From JAPKZH01 sp963715635 (GTDB lineage: Bacteria; Acidobacteriota; Aminicenantia; Aminicenantales; UBA4085), in assembly GCA_963715635.1 (NCBI GenBank), contig OY970261.1, positions 4,219,308 through 4,283,307 on the forward strand: a stretch of 64,000 nucleotides of DNA, written 5' to 3'. Under the pieces are notes generated by a model. The model was not told where the DNA came from and did no database searches. It was given only the letters and a program-made list of their open reading frames with translations. The position numbers and the translations under genes are program-made. Shown one piece after another: positions 27,500 through 35,607 of the stretch; position 1 is the first letter of the stretch, and each line of letters starts with the position of its first letter.

Positions 27500-29159
27500 G
27501 TTCGAGGATGACCTTGCACTGCTGATGGATCGAGTCCGCAAAAAGTGTGGCCGGGTTGGGAAAGGCCAAAAGAGACAAAGCTTCATCAGGATGGGCCGAG
27601 GAGAAAAACCAGGGATCCATCCTATCGCGGCCGGGTGCGATATATCCGTAAATGATGTTATTGCCCATCAGGTTGGTCAAGAAATGCGTTCCCTGGGTCC
27701 CGTACATCCGGGTTTGAAGCCTTTTCTGGTCCTCATCATAGCCGCCTTGGATCATGTACAGGAAATGGCTGCCGTAGATGCCGCCGGTGAGATGGCTGTC
27801 TTCCGGGAGCGGTTCCGCCCGGCCGGCAATGTCCACGCCGTATTCGAAAATGGCCGCCGCACCGTTGACGTCCTTATAGTCCACATCAATTCCCCAATCC
27901 CGATTTTTGCTGCCCAGCCGTCCGGGAATGATCAAGATGTAGCGTTCATGGCCCTCCTGCATTTGGCGGTTGATGGCGGATATTTTGTTGCGGATGGCAT
28001 CGTGCATGTCCTTGGTGTAGATGAAGGGGGAAATGACGACGGCAAATCTGAGGCCGCTGATGACACCGTGGCCTTGGGCATTTTTGATGGAGAGATATGT
28101 GTGGCGGGGCTTTTTGGGAATTTGGATGGAATCGAACTTGAGCTCCGGCAGCGGCGTGAGCTGGACGATGTGAAACGTCCCGTCTTCTTTATCCTTCTTG
28201 GCGAAGTTGATGTTAAAAACGAACTCGATCTGGAAATGGGCGGCAATTCTGGCGGCGATCATTTCCATGATCTCGACCAGACTCGTTTTAAAGCGAAAAT
28301 GATCGTTCTGGATGAGCTCTTCGATGGTGATGAGGTTGTTATGGATTCCCAACAATTTGATTTTATGGAAGTTGGCGAAGTTGACGTGCAATTTTTTCAT
28401 CGTCTCCAATTCCTCTCCCCGGAGCTCCCTGTTCTTGGTCATGTCCAGAGCATAAAAATACTGCTGACCCTTCCCGATCTGGAGCAGTTTGAGAGGAATC
28501 GGATTTTTAATAGTGGCCATGGAAATGACGGGAAAGTCATCCAAGACCGTCGCGTAGCCGTGGCCGAAGGCGATTCTGGCAAACCCTTCTTTAGGGTCCT
28601 GCGTTTTCAGGGCATGAGGAAAATAGGAATTGGCCACGCCGGAGATATAAGGATAATAACAGGGACCGGCCAGCGTGTCATCGAAGATCCCGGGGATGGG
28701 GTTCAAGATGATAGCCATTTTTTCCCGGCTGGAAGGAGGCTGTTTCCTCGTAAAATCATGATAGATGTGCTCAATCGCCTGTCGGACTTGATGAAGGCGC
28801 GTTTGGGGATCCGGATGATTATTGGGCAGCATATAGGACGTGTATTCCCCGGCGTGAATGAGGGCGGCTCCTCTGGCGGACGTCGCGGCTTCATTCGTCG
28901 CTGATGAGCGGACGCCGACCGGGCCGTCTCCCAACTCGTTCAGGATCGAGCAAACCACATCCGATTCTTCTTTTCCGAACGTTCCCTCGCCGTCCATGAA
29001 CCGGTCGTAGAACGATGTGGTGAGGATCCGGGTTCTGAGCTTATTGGCTTTGGGGATCGGGCATTCGTTGATTCGGGCCAGGCCGAGCCCTTTTCCGCCC
29101 GGGGATCCGTCACCGAAGATTTTCACATCCCCGATTTTCTCCATGATTTTTAGGCTCAT
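27489..29159 (-). CDS. PPDK_N (PEP/pyruvate-binding) protein with variant RWGS module
   Basis: A 556-residue protein, the third PPDK_N-type ATP-grasp protein within 10 kb. It shows DGSPGGKGLGLARINECP (residues 17-34), GVRSSATNEAATSARGAAL with the conserved Arg, and a YYPYISGVANSYFPH segment like that of the 585-residue paralogue. The C-terminal module reads ILIIPGRLGSKNRDWGIDV (near 413), with Trp replaced by Leu, and GSHFLYMI in place of GTHFF. As in the others, no phosphohistidine or PEP-binding domain is present. It overlaps the double-receiver gene downstream and is probably its functional partner. The upstream 180 bases contain the start region but no convincing promoter. Confidence 0.72.
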   Translation of the reverse strand: MSLKIMEKIGDVKIFGDGSPGGKGLGLARINECPIPKANKLRTRILTTSFYDRFMDGEGTFGKEESDVVCSILNELGDGPVGVRSSATNEAATSARGAALIHAGEYTSYMLPNNHPDPQTRLHQVRQAIEHIYHDFTRKQPPSSREKMAIILNPIPGIFDDTLAGPCYYPYISGVANSYFPHALKTQDPKEGFARIAFGHGYATVLDDFPVISMATIKNPIPLKLLQIGKGQQYFYALDMTKNRELRGEELETMKKLHVNFANFHKIKLLGIHNNLITIEELIQNDHFRFKTSLVEIMEMIAARIAAHFQIEFVFNINFAKKDKEDGTFHIVQLTPLPELKFDSIQIPKKPRHTYLSIKNAQGHGVISGLRFAVVISPFIYTKDMHDAIRNKISAINRQMQEGHERYILIIPGRLGSKNRDWGIDVDYKDVNGAAAIFEYGVDIAGRAEPLPEDSHLTGGIYGSHFLYMIQGGYDEDQKRLQTRMYGTQGTHFLTNLMGNNIIYGYIAPGRDRMDPWFFSSAHPDEALSLLAFPNPATLFADSIHQQCKVILEHGK

Positions 29160-29320
29160 CGTCCCATCTGAATTTTAGGTGAAAAACCATGTTTAGTAAA
29201 GCGCCCGCGCAGAAAGTGAATTCTTGAGTCTTCGAAATAGAAGCTTCTTGAATTACCGAAAATGCAAGAATGAATTGAACAGTCAATTCCAAAATAAGTG
29301 TTTTAGATCCCTGTCCCGAT

Positions 29321-29338
29321 GAAAAGCATTCGCTTTTC
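29321..29338 (-). terminator. small hairpin just after the kdp operon
   Basis: A perfect seven-base stem (gaaaagc / gcttttc) with a four-base loop, two bases downstream of the last kdp gene's stop on the minus strand. No U-run follows, so it is only a candidate end of the kdp transcript. Confidence 0.3.
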
Positions 29339-29340
29339 CG

Positions 29341-31038
29341 CTAATTTGCGTGGTGGGATTCGTCCGGCATTTCCCAATTTAAAATCACTCTCATCGCTTC
29401 TTCGGGTGTCCGAGCGGACCTCAGACTTTGGAGAAGGTGCCTGTTTTGGGCCGCCCGGCTGGCCAGCCCCAAGAGTTTCACCTGCGTGTCGGGGGCTTGG
29501 GCCGGGGAAATGATTAAAAACACGATTTCGATCGGCTTCTCCGTGAAGACGTCGGCGACACCTTCTCTCGTCAATGCGAGAGCGACGATTGGGGCGTCCA
29601 GACCCCCGAAGCGAACATGCGGGAAGGCCACGCCCTCATTAAAAAAGGTCGAGCCCTGCTCCTCGCGTTTCATGATCTCGCCGAATAATGTTTCGCGATC
29701 TTCGACCTCACTATCTTTGCCTATGGTCGCGACCAGCGCTCGCAAGACCTCTTCTTTTTGGACGGGGTGCTCCCATATGACGATGCGTTGGGCGGAAAGG
29801 GACTGGCTGAATGTCGGCTGCTCCAGAGGTGGGGCCGCCGTCTTGGGGGAGGTCGCAGCGGGCGGCATGCCTTCTGGGACCTCAACAAGGGGCCTGACCG
29901 GGATGCGTTCTTCCTCACAGGGATCGATGACGATGATCGTGACTCCCCGGGCCGTTTTGACAAGATTGGCGACGATGGCTTTGTTCATGCCGATCCTTTT
30001 CCATAACGGCTTTGGATGCGATCTCCCGACAACGATATGCCCGACACGATATTCCTTAGCGAACCTAAGGATGGTATCGACAATGTCTTCGCCTTTGTAG
30101 GTAAATACCATCGCGCCCAGCTGCTTGGCCAAAGTCAGCGTGTCGGATAGGACTCGCTGGGTATGGGCGTCGATGACCGTGGCTTCCTCGGAGGGCGTCT
30201 GAACATAGACGGCATACCAGTTCCGATTCAGCCTTCCTGCCAGACGGGAACCATAGCGCAGCAATTTCTCGCTGTTCGGGCCGTGCGAGCTCAGGCAGAC
30301 CATGACTTGGTCCGAGGCGGCCCCGCTTTCTCCTTCTTGGGTCTCGCGCCTGCGGAGGTCGATCTGCGAAGCCAGTTCGCGGAGGGTGAGCTCCCGGAGC
30401 TTTTCCAGGTTCGAAGGAACAAAGAAATTGGCAAGAGCGGTCTTGATCCGGTCGGCCGGATAGATTTTGCCTTCTTCCAGCCGTTTTCTGAGGTCTTCGG
30501 TGGCCAGGTCGACATCGACAATTTCGTCCGCCTCAGCCAGGACGGAATCCGGCAGGCGCTCGCGTACCTTCACCCCGACGGCTTTTTCGACGATGTCATA
30601 AAGGCTTTCTAAATGCTGGACGTTCATCGTGCTGATGACATGGACCCCGGCCGCCAGAATGTCCTGGACATCCTGGTAGCGCTTTTCGTTCCGGCTTCCC
30701 GGAACGTTGGTATGGGCCAACTCGTCGATAAGAGCCACCTGGGGCTTTCGGGCCAGGATGGCATCCGCATCCATTTCTTCGACGGCAATCCCGCGATACT
30801 CCTGTCGGCGTCTGGGAACGACTTGCAGCCCCTTGGCGAGTTTGGCGATATCGGAGCGGCCGTGAGTTTCAAGCAGGCCGATGACTACGTCTATGCCTTC
30901 GCCTTTCAGCCGATGGCCCTCCTGGAGCATCTGATAGGTCTTCCCTACACCGGCGCAATAGCCGAGGTAGAGCTTCAGCCTCCCGCGCTGCGCCCGGCGG
31001 ATCATCCTTAGAAAAACGTCGGCTCGATCTTCTTTCAT
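29341..31038 (-). CDS. KdpD sensor-Usp fragment fused to a PTS EIIA domain (no kinase domain)
   Basis: A 565-residue protein. Residues 1-235 are the KdpD N-terminal sensor domain, with Walker A GYCAGVGKT (26-34), QVALIDELAHTNVPGSRN, and NVQHLESL. Residues 243-375 are the universal-stress-type domain of KdpD. After a Pro-rich linker, residues 415-560 form a PTS EIIA type-2 domain with the phospho-acceptor His474 in FFNEGVAFPHVR. The membrane, histidine-kinase and ATPase parts of KdpD are missing. In E. coli the separate EIIA-Ntr protein binds KdpD, so the fusion is a natural record of that contact. The gene overlaps the kdpC stop (ATGA) and closes the operon; it is likely a cytoplasmic potassium and nitrogen-PTS sensor. 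Confidence 0.9.
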   Translation of the reverse strand: MKEDRADVFLRMIRRAQRGRLKLYLGYCAGVGKTYQMLQEGHRLKGEGIDVVIGLLETHGRSDIAKLAKGLQVVPRRRQEYRGIAVEEMDADAILARKPQVALIDELAHTNVPGSRNEKRYQDVQDILAAGVHVISTMNVQHLESLYDIVEKAVGVKVRERLPDSVLAEADEIVDVDLATEDLRKRLEEGKIYPADRIKTALANFFVPSNLEKLRELTLRELASQIDLRRRETQEGESGAASDQVMVCLSSHGPNSEKLLRYGSRLAGRLNRNWYAVYVQTPSEEATVIDAHTQRVLSDTLTLAKQLGAMVFTYKGEDIVDTILRFAKEYRVGHIVVGRSHPKPLWKRIGMNKAIVANLVKTARGVTIIVIDPCEEERIPVRPLVEVPEGMPPAATSPKTAAPPLEQPTFSQSLSAQRIVIWEHPVQKEEVLRALVATIGKDSEVEDRETLFGEIMKREEQGSTFFNEGVAFPHVRFGGLDAPIVALALTREGVADVFTEKPIEIVFLIISPAQAPDTQVKLLGLASRAAQNRHLLQSLRSARTPEEAMRVILNWEMPDESHHAN

Positions 31039-31619
31039 TTTAACGTCCCATCCAGGGCCAGGTTCAGCATCAGGACATTCACCCGGGGCTCCCCCAAGAT
31101 CCCCAGGTCACGGCCCTCGGTATAAGCTTCGACCAGCTTTCGAACAGCCATTTCGCCCAATCCCCGAGCCCTGGCCACGCGGGGCGTCTGCAAAAGCGCG
31201 TTATTCAAACTGATGTGAGGATCCAGGCCGCTGGCCGACGCGGTAACGGCATCGGCGGGCACCAATATCTCGGGGCCGAGGTTATTTTCCGCCCGGTAGT
31301 CGGCGGCACGCTGACGGACCGCGTCGACCAGCTTTTTGGAAGTGGGCCCGAGATTGCTGCCGCCGGAGCGAATGGCATCGTAACCTTGCCCGGCCGCCGA
31401 GGGACGGGGATGAAAATATTTCGGCCCGGCAAAACCTTGCCCGATCAAGCTTGATCCTAAGATCGTCCCGCTCCGCACGATCAACGAGCCATTCGCTTTG
31501 GCCGGGAAGAGGCCTTGAGCCAGGACCCATACAGCGGCCGGATAGAGACCGCATAAAATGACCGCCAGGGATAAAACGGCCACGAGCGAGATTCGAAGCT
31601 CTGTCAACCAATTCTTCAT
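31035..31619 (-). CDS. kdpC: potassium-transporting ATPase subunit C
   Basis: A 194-residue protein with one N-terminal membrane segment (VAVLSLAVILCGLYPAAVWVLA) and a periplasmic domain. It has the KdpC landmarks SLIGQGFAGPKYFHPRPSAAGQGYDAIRSGGSNLGPTSKKL and ADAVTASASGLDPHISLNNALLQ. It stabilises the KdpFABC complex and assists potassium binding. It lies 21 bases after kdpB, and its stop overlaps the start of the kdpD-like gene. Length is as expected. Confidence 0.96.
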   Translation of the reverse strand: MKNWLTELRISLVAVLSLAVILCGLYPAAVWVLAQGLFPAKANGSLIVRSGTILGSSLIGQGFAGPKYFHPRPSAAGQGYDAIRSGGSNLGPTSKKLVDAVRQRAADYRAENNLGPEILVPADAVTASASGLDPHISLNNALLQTPRVARARGLGEMAVRKLVEAYTEGRDLGILGEPRVNVLMLNLALDGTLK

Positions 31620-31640
31620 GTCTGCCTGTCCTTTTTTATC

Positions 31641-33662
31641 CTATACCAGGTGAAGCGCATTCACAATTAAATCGACCAGCTTGATCCCCGGAAACGGGGC
31701 GATGAGGCCGCCCAGGCCATAAATCAGGAGATTGCGCCTGAGGAGCGGCGCCGCGCCCAAGGGCCGAAAGCGTACTCCGCGCAGCGCCAGCGGGATAAGG
31801 GTGATGATAATCAGGGCGTTGAAAATGACGGCGCTCAAGATGGCGCTCAAGGGCGACCGGAGGGCCATGATGTTGAGAGGCGAAATGACCGGAAACACGC
31901 CAACCAGCATGGCCGGAATGATGGCGAAATATTTTGCGACATCGTTGGCAATGCTGAATGTCGTCAAGGCTCCGCGTGTGATCAGCATCTGTTTGCCGAT
32001 CTCGACGACCTCGATCAATTTGGTCGGGTTGGAGTCGAGGTCGACCATGTTCCCAGCCTCCTTGGCCGCCTGTGTTCCGGTGTTCATGGCCACGCCCACA
32101 TCGGCCTGGGCGAGGGCTGGAGCGTCGTTGGTGCCGTCTCCTGTCATGGCCACGAGGTGACCCGCTGCCTGCTCCTTTCGGATCAGTGTCAGCTTGTCCT
32201 CCGGTTTGGCTTCGGCCATGAAATCATCCACGCCCGCTTCTTTGGCGATCGCAGCCGCTGTGAGACGGTTGTCTCCGGTAATCATCACGGTCTTGATCCC
32301 CATGGCCCTAAACCGCTCGAAACGGTCCTTCAGCCCGCCTTTAACAATGTCCTTTAAATGAATGGCGCCGAGGACCCTTTTTCCGTCGGCGACCAACAGC
32401 GGCGTGCCCCCGGAGAGGGCGATGGAGCTGATCGCGCCCTGGAGCTCGCCGGGGACATTATCTCCGATGAATGCTCTGATCGCATCCGGGGCGCCCTTGC
32501 GGATTTGACGGTCGTCGAGGTCGACGCCGCTCATCCTTGTCTGTGCCGAAAAGGCCACGAATTTAGCGCTGGCCATCTCGGAGATGGAGCGGCCGCGCAG
32601 GCCGAACTTCTTGGCAAAGACGACGATGCTCCTCCCTTCCGGCGTTTCGTCGGCCAGCGAGGCGAGTTGGGCGGCATTAGCCAGTTCCTCGACCGGAACT
32701 CCCGCGGCCGGGAGAAAATCGGCGGCCTGTCGGTCCCCCAAGGTAATGGTCCCGGTTTTGTCGAGCAGCAGAACATCCACGTCCCCCGCGGCTTCAACCG
32801 CACGGCCGCTCATGGCCAGCACGTTTTTCTGGACCATGCGGTCGATGCCGGCGATGCCGATGGCGTTGAGGAGGCCGCCGATCGTGGTGGGAATCAGACA
32901 GACCAGCAGGGCGACGAGTACTGTGATCGTCAGAATGACTCCGGAATAAGTGCCGAAGGGTTTCAGGGTAATGATGACGACCAGGAAAATGATCGTCAGG
33001 GCCGAGAGGAGAATGGTCAGTGCAATCTCGTTCGGCGTCTTCTGGCGCTCTGCGCCTTCGACCAGGCAGATCATTCGATCCAGAAAGCTTTCGCCGGGAT
33101 TGGCCGTGACGCGGACTTTGATCCAATCGGACAAAACCCGCGTGCCGCCGGTGACCGCGCTCCGATCCCCGCCCGCCTCGCGGATGACAGGGGCGGATTC
33201 GCCGGTGATGGCGGATTCATCGACCGTCGCCACACCCTCTATGATTTCTCCGTCCGTCGGTATGATCTCGCCAGCAGAGACGATGACGAGGTCGCCCTTC
33301 CGCAGCGCGTCAGCCCGGACTTTCTCAACCCTGCCGTCGTCTTTCAGGCGGCCGGCAACGGTTTGAGTGCGCGTCTTTCGCAGCTCCCTAGCCTGAGCTT
33401 TGCCCCGTCCTTCGGCCATGGCTTCCGCGAAGTTGGCGAAGAGCACGGTGAACCAGAGCCACAGCGCGATTTGCAGGACAAAGCCTAAAGGCTCTTTTTC
33501 GGACCTCAAAAAGAGTCCGAGCGTAGTCACGGCAGCGCCGACTTCGGTGACGAAGATGACGGGATTTTTCAACAAAGACAGTGGGTTCAGCTTTTTGAAG
33601 GAGTCAACGATGGCCGGCCCGATGATCTGCCGGTCAAAGAGGGAATGGGTTTGTGCTGCCAC
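31641..33662 (-). CDS. kdpB: potassium-transporting P-type ATPase subunit B
   Basis: A 673-residue P-type ATPase that hydrolyses ATP to drive potassium uptake through KdpA. Motifs seen in order: TGESAPV (actuator loop), the IPTTIGGLLNAIGIAG membrane segment, LLLDKTGTITLGDR with the phosphorylated Asp near residue 300, MITGDNRLTAAAIAKEAG and MTGDGTNDAPALAQADVG. The start is a GTG preceded by gaggag. It lies 13 bases after kdpA. Length and order are normal for the family. Confidence 0.97.
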   Translation of the reverse strand: MAAQTHSLFDRQIIGPAIVDSFKKLNPLSLLKNPVIFVTEVGAAVTTLGLFLRSEKEPLGFVLQIALWLWFTVLFANFAEAMAEGRGKAQARELRKTRTQTVAGRLKDDGRVEKVRADALRKGDLVIVSAGEIIPTDGEIIEGVATVDESAITGESAPVIREAGGDRSAVTGGTRVLSDWIKVRVTANPGESFLDRMICLVEGAERQKTPNEIALTILLSALTIIFLVVIITLKPFGTYSGVILTITVLVALLVCLIPTTIGGLLNAIGIAGIDRMVQKNVLAMSGRAVEAAGDVDVLLLDKTGTITLGDRQAADFLPAAGVPVEELANAAQLASLADETPEGRSIVVFAKKFGLRGRSISEMASAKFVAFSAQTRMSGVDLDDRQIRKGAPDAIRAFIGDNVPGELQGAISSIALSGGTPLLVADGKRVLGAIHLKDIVKGGLKDRFERFRAMGIKTVMITGDNRLTAAAIAKEAGVDDFMAEAKPEDKLTLIRKEQAAGHLVAMTGDGTNDAPALAQADVGVAMNTGTQAAKEAGNMVDLDSNPTKLIEVVEIGKQMLITRGALTTFSIANDVAKYFAIIPAMLVGVFPVISPLNIMALRSPLSAILSAVIFNALIIITLIPLALRGVRFRPLGAAPLLRRNLLIYGLGGLIAPFPGIKLVDLIVNALHLV

Positions 33663-33675
33663 AGCCTGTTCTCCT

Positions 33676-35421
33676 CTAGTATAAAACTCCCGATCCCATC
33701 ATCAGGAAATGCTCGACGATAGGGCCCAGGGCCAGCGCGGGCAGAAAGGTGAGGGCGCCGACGACGAGGACCGTCCCAATCAGGATGATGATGAATGTCG
33801 GCCCGCTGACCGGGAAGCTCGCTTGGCTCGGCGGGACCAGCTTCTTTCTGGCTAGGTTTCCAGCTAAGGCCATGACCGGCACGATCATGACGAAACGGCC
33901 GAACAGCATGGCTAGGCCCAATGTGAGGTTGTACCAGAGCGTATTCCCGTTCAGGCCGGCAAATGCGCTGCCGTTATTGCCCGTACCGGACGAGTAGGCG
34001 TAGAGGATTTCGCTCAATCCATGCGGACCGGCGTTGTTCAGGCCGGCCAGGCCCCATCGGCTCACTAGAGCCCAGGCGGAAAAGCCGAGAATGCTGAAAA
34101 TCAGGATGAGCACGGCGAGCACTGAGACCTTCACGTCATAGGATTCGATCTTTTTGCCCAGATACTCGGGCGTCCGACCGACCATCAAGCCCGTTAAAAA
34201 GACGGCCAGAACTACGAAAACGAGCATTCCATATAATCCCGCGCCGACGCCGCCGAAAACCACCTCGCCCAGCTGTATATTAAACAAAGGGATTATCCCG
34301 CCCAACGGCGTGAAAGAGTCGTGCATGGAGTTCACCGCTCCGCAAGAAGCGTCCGTGGTGATGGTCGCAAACAGGGCGGAATTGAAGATGCCGAAACGGA
34401 CCTCCTTTCCCTCCATGTTCCCACTCCCAGGATCCACTCTAAGGGCACGCCACTGGGGATTGCCATAGCTCTCGGCACGCCAACAAACCAAAACCGCGGC
34501 CAGAAAAAGCATAGCCATGGCGCTCCAGACCGCCCAGCCGTGCCTCTGGTTTCTGACCTTGCGGCCAAGATAGTAGGTGAGGCCGCTTGGGATAAGGAAG
34601 ATGGAAAGCATCTGAAGGAAGTTTGAGAGGGGTGTCGGGTTTTCATAAGGATGAGCGGCATTGGCGTTGAAAAAGCCGCCCCCGTTCGTTCCCAATATCT
34701 TGATCGCGGCTTGAGACGCCGTAGGGCCTTGGGCGATGGTTTGTGTAGGGGAATCGCTTTTTGGTGCCTGAAGAGCTGAGGGTTCGATTAGCGTAGCCTT
34801 CTCATAGGGTTTGAAATTTTGGATCATTCCCTGTGACACCAGAAAAAGGGCGAACACCATGGAGAGCGGCAGCAACAGGTAGAGATTGACCCGGACAAGA
34901 TCGACCCAGAAATTCCCAACCGTTTTTGCGGAATGCCGGGCAATGCCGCGGACAAGGGCCGCCGCCACGGCAATGCCGGCGGCGGCTGACACGAAATTAT
35001 GGAAAACGAGGCCAACCATCTGGGAAAAATAGGACAGGGTGATCTCACCCGCATAATTCTGCCAGTTCGTATTGGTGGTGAAACTGGCCGCCGTGTTAAA
35101 AGCAAGGTCGGGCCGGACCTGCCCGAATCCTTGAGGGTTCAAGGGAAGAATATATTGGAGACGCAGGATGGCATACGTGAACAATAATCCGACGAAGCTG
35201 AAAGCCAGCAGCGATAACGTATAATGTTTCCAATCTTGTTCCTTTTTCGGGTCCAAACCGAGAAGGCGATACAACAGGCGCTCGACGGGCTTTAAGCCCG
35301 GATCCAAAAAAGTTTTTCCTTCGGCATCCAGAACGCGAACAAGGTAAAGTCCGACCGGTTTTGTGAGAAGCAGAAGCGCCAGGATGTAAAGCGCTAGTTG
35401 AATCCAACCGTAGAGGTCCAT
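33676..35421 (-). CDS. kdpA: potassium-transporting ATPase channel subunit A
   Basis: A 581-residue inner-membrane protein with about ten transmembrane helices, the potassium-selective channel-like subunit of KdpFABC. Filter-loop signatures are visible: FNTAASFTTNTNWQNYAGE, LGTNGGGFFNANAAHPYENPTP, and AYSSGTGNNGSAFAGLNGN. A ggggagg site precedes the ATG. It follows the tiny kdpF gene by 15 bases and precedes kdpB. Confidence 0.97.
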   Translation of the reverse strand: MDLYGWIQLALYILALLLLTKPVGLYLVRVLDAEGKTFLDPGLKPVERLLYRLLGLDPKKEQDWKHYTLSLLAFSFVGLLFTYAILRLQYILPLNPQGFGQVRPDLAFNTAASFTTNTNWQNYAGEITLSYFSQMVGLVFHNFVSAAAGIAVAAALVRGIARHSAKTVGNFWVDLVRVNLYLLLPLSMVFALFLVSQGMIQNFKPYEKATLIEPSALQAPKSDSPTQTIAQGPTASQAAIKILGTNGGGFFNANAAHPYENPTPLSNFLQMLSIFLIPSGLTYYLGRKVRNQRHGWAVWSAMAMLFLAAVLVCWRAESYGNPQWRALRVDPGSGNMEGKEVRFGIFNSALFATITTDASCGAVNSMHDSFTPLGGIIPLFNIQLGEVVFGGVGAGLYGMLVFVVLAVFLTGLMVGRTPEYLGKKIESYDVKVSVLAVLILIFSILGFSAWALVSRWGLAGLNNAGPHGLSEILYAYSSGTGNNGSAFAGLNGNTLWYNLTLGLAMLFGRFVMIVPVMALAGNLARKKLVPPSQASFPVSGPTFIIILIGTVLVVGALTFLPALALGPIVEHFLMMGSGVLY

Positions 35422-35436
35422 GGATTTGTTCCTCCC

Positions 35437-35520
35437 CTAGAACTTCTCCGGCCGCAGAATCGAGAAGAACAAATACGCGATTAGCAAAAGTCCGATGATG
35501 ATTCCGAAAATATTTGTCAT
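35437..35520 (-). CDS. kdpF: KdpF small membrane subunit
   Basis: A 27-residue single-helix peptide (MTNIFGIIIGLLLIAYLFFS, then ILRPEKF). The size, position directly before kdpA and the final RPEKF match KdpF, the lipid-like stabilising subunit of the pump. It follows the 27-residue membrane ORF by three bases. Confidence 0.9.
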   Translation of the reverse strand: MTNIFGIIIGLLLIAYLFFSILRPEKF

Positions 35521-35523
35521 GGT

Positions 35524-35607
35524 TCAAAGCCTTTCACAAAAACGAGCGTAGAGAGAGCAAAGCCCGAAAAAAATGATGGACCCTATGATAAACGCCAAAT
35601 CGATCAT
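35524..35607 (-). CDS. 27-residue single-helix membrane peptide upstream of kdpF
   Basis: A tiny frame with ATG overlapping the histidine-kinase stop (ATGA) and ending three bases before kdpF. The peptide is one hydrophobic helix (IDLAFIIGSIIFFGLCSLYA) followed by RFCERL. Similar conceptual peptides ending in C-E/D-R-L precede kdpF in other Kdp loci from memory, but their function is not established. It may be an extra small subunit or a coupling peptide. Confidence 0.65.
   Translation of the reverse strand: MIDLAFIIGSIIFFGLCSLYARFCERL

Noticed and set aside
27366..28904. Plus-strand frame of about 512 codons opposite the third PPDK_N gene
   Set aside because: No start signal or recognisable domain; arises from codon bias on the true minus-strand gene.
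32358..33488. Plus-strand frame of 376 codons across kdpB
   Set aside because: Antisense to a gene with all P-type ATPase motifs.
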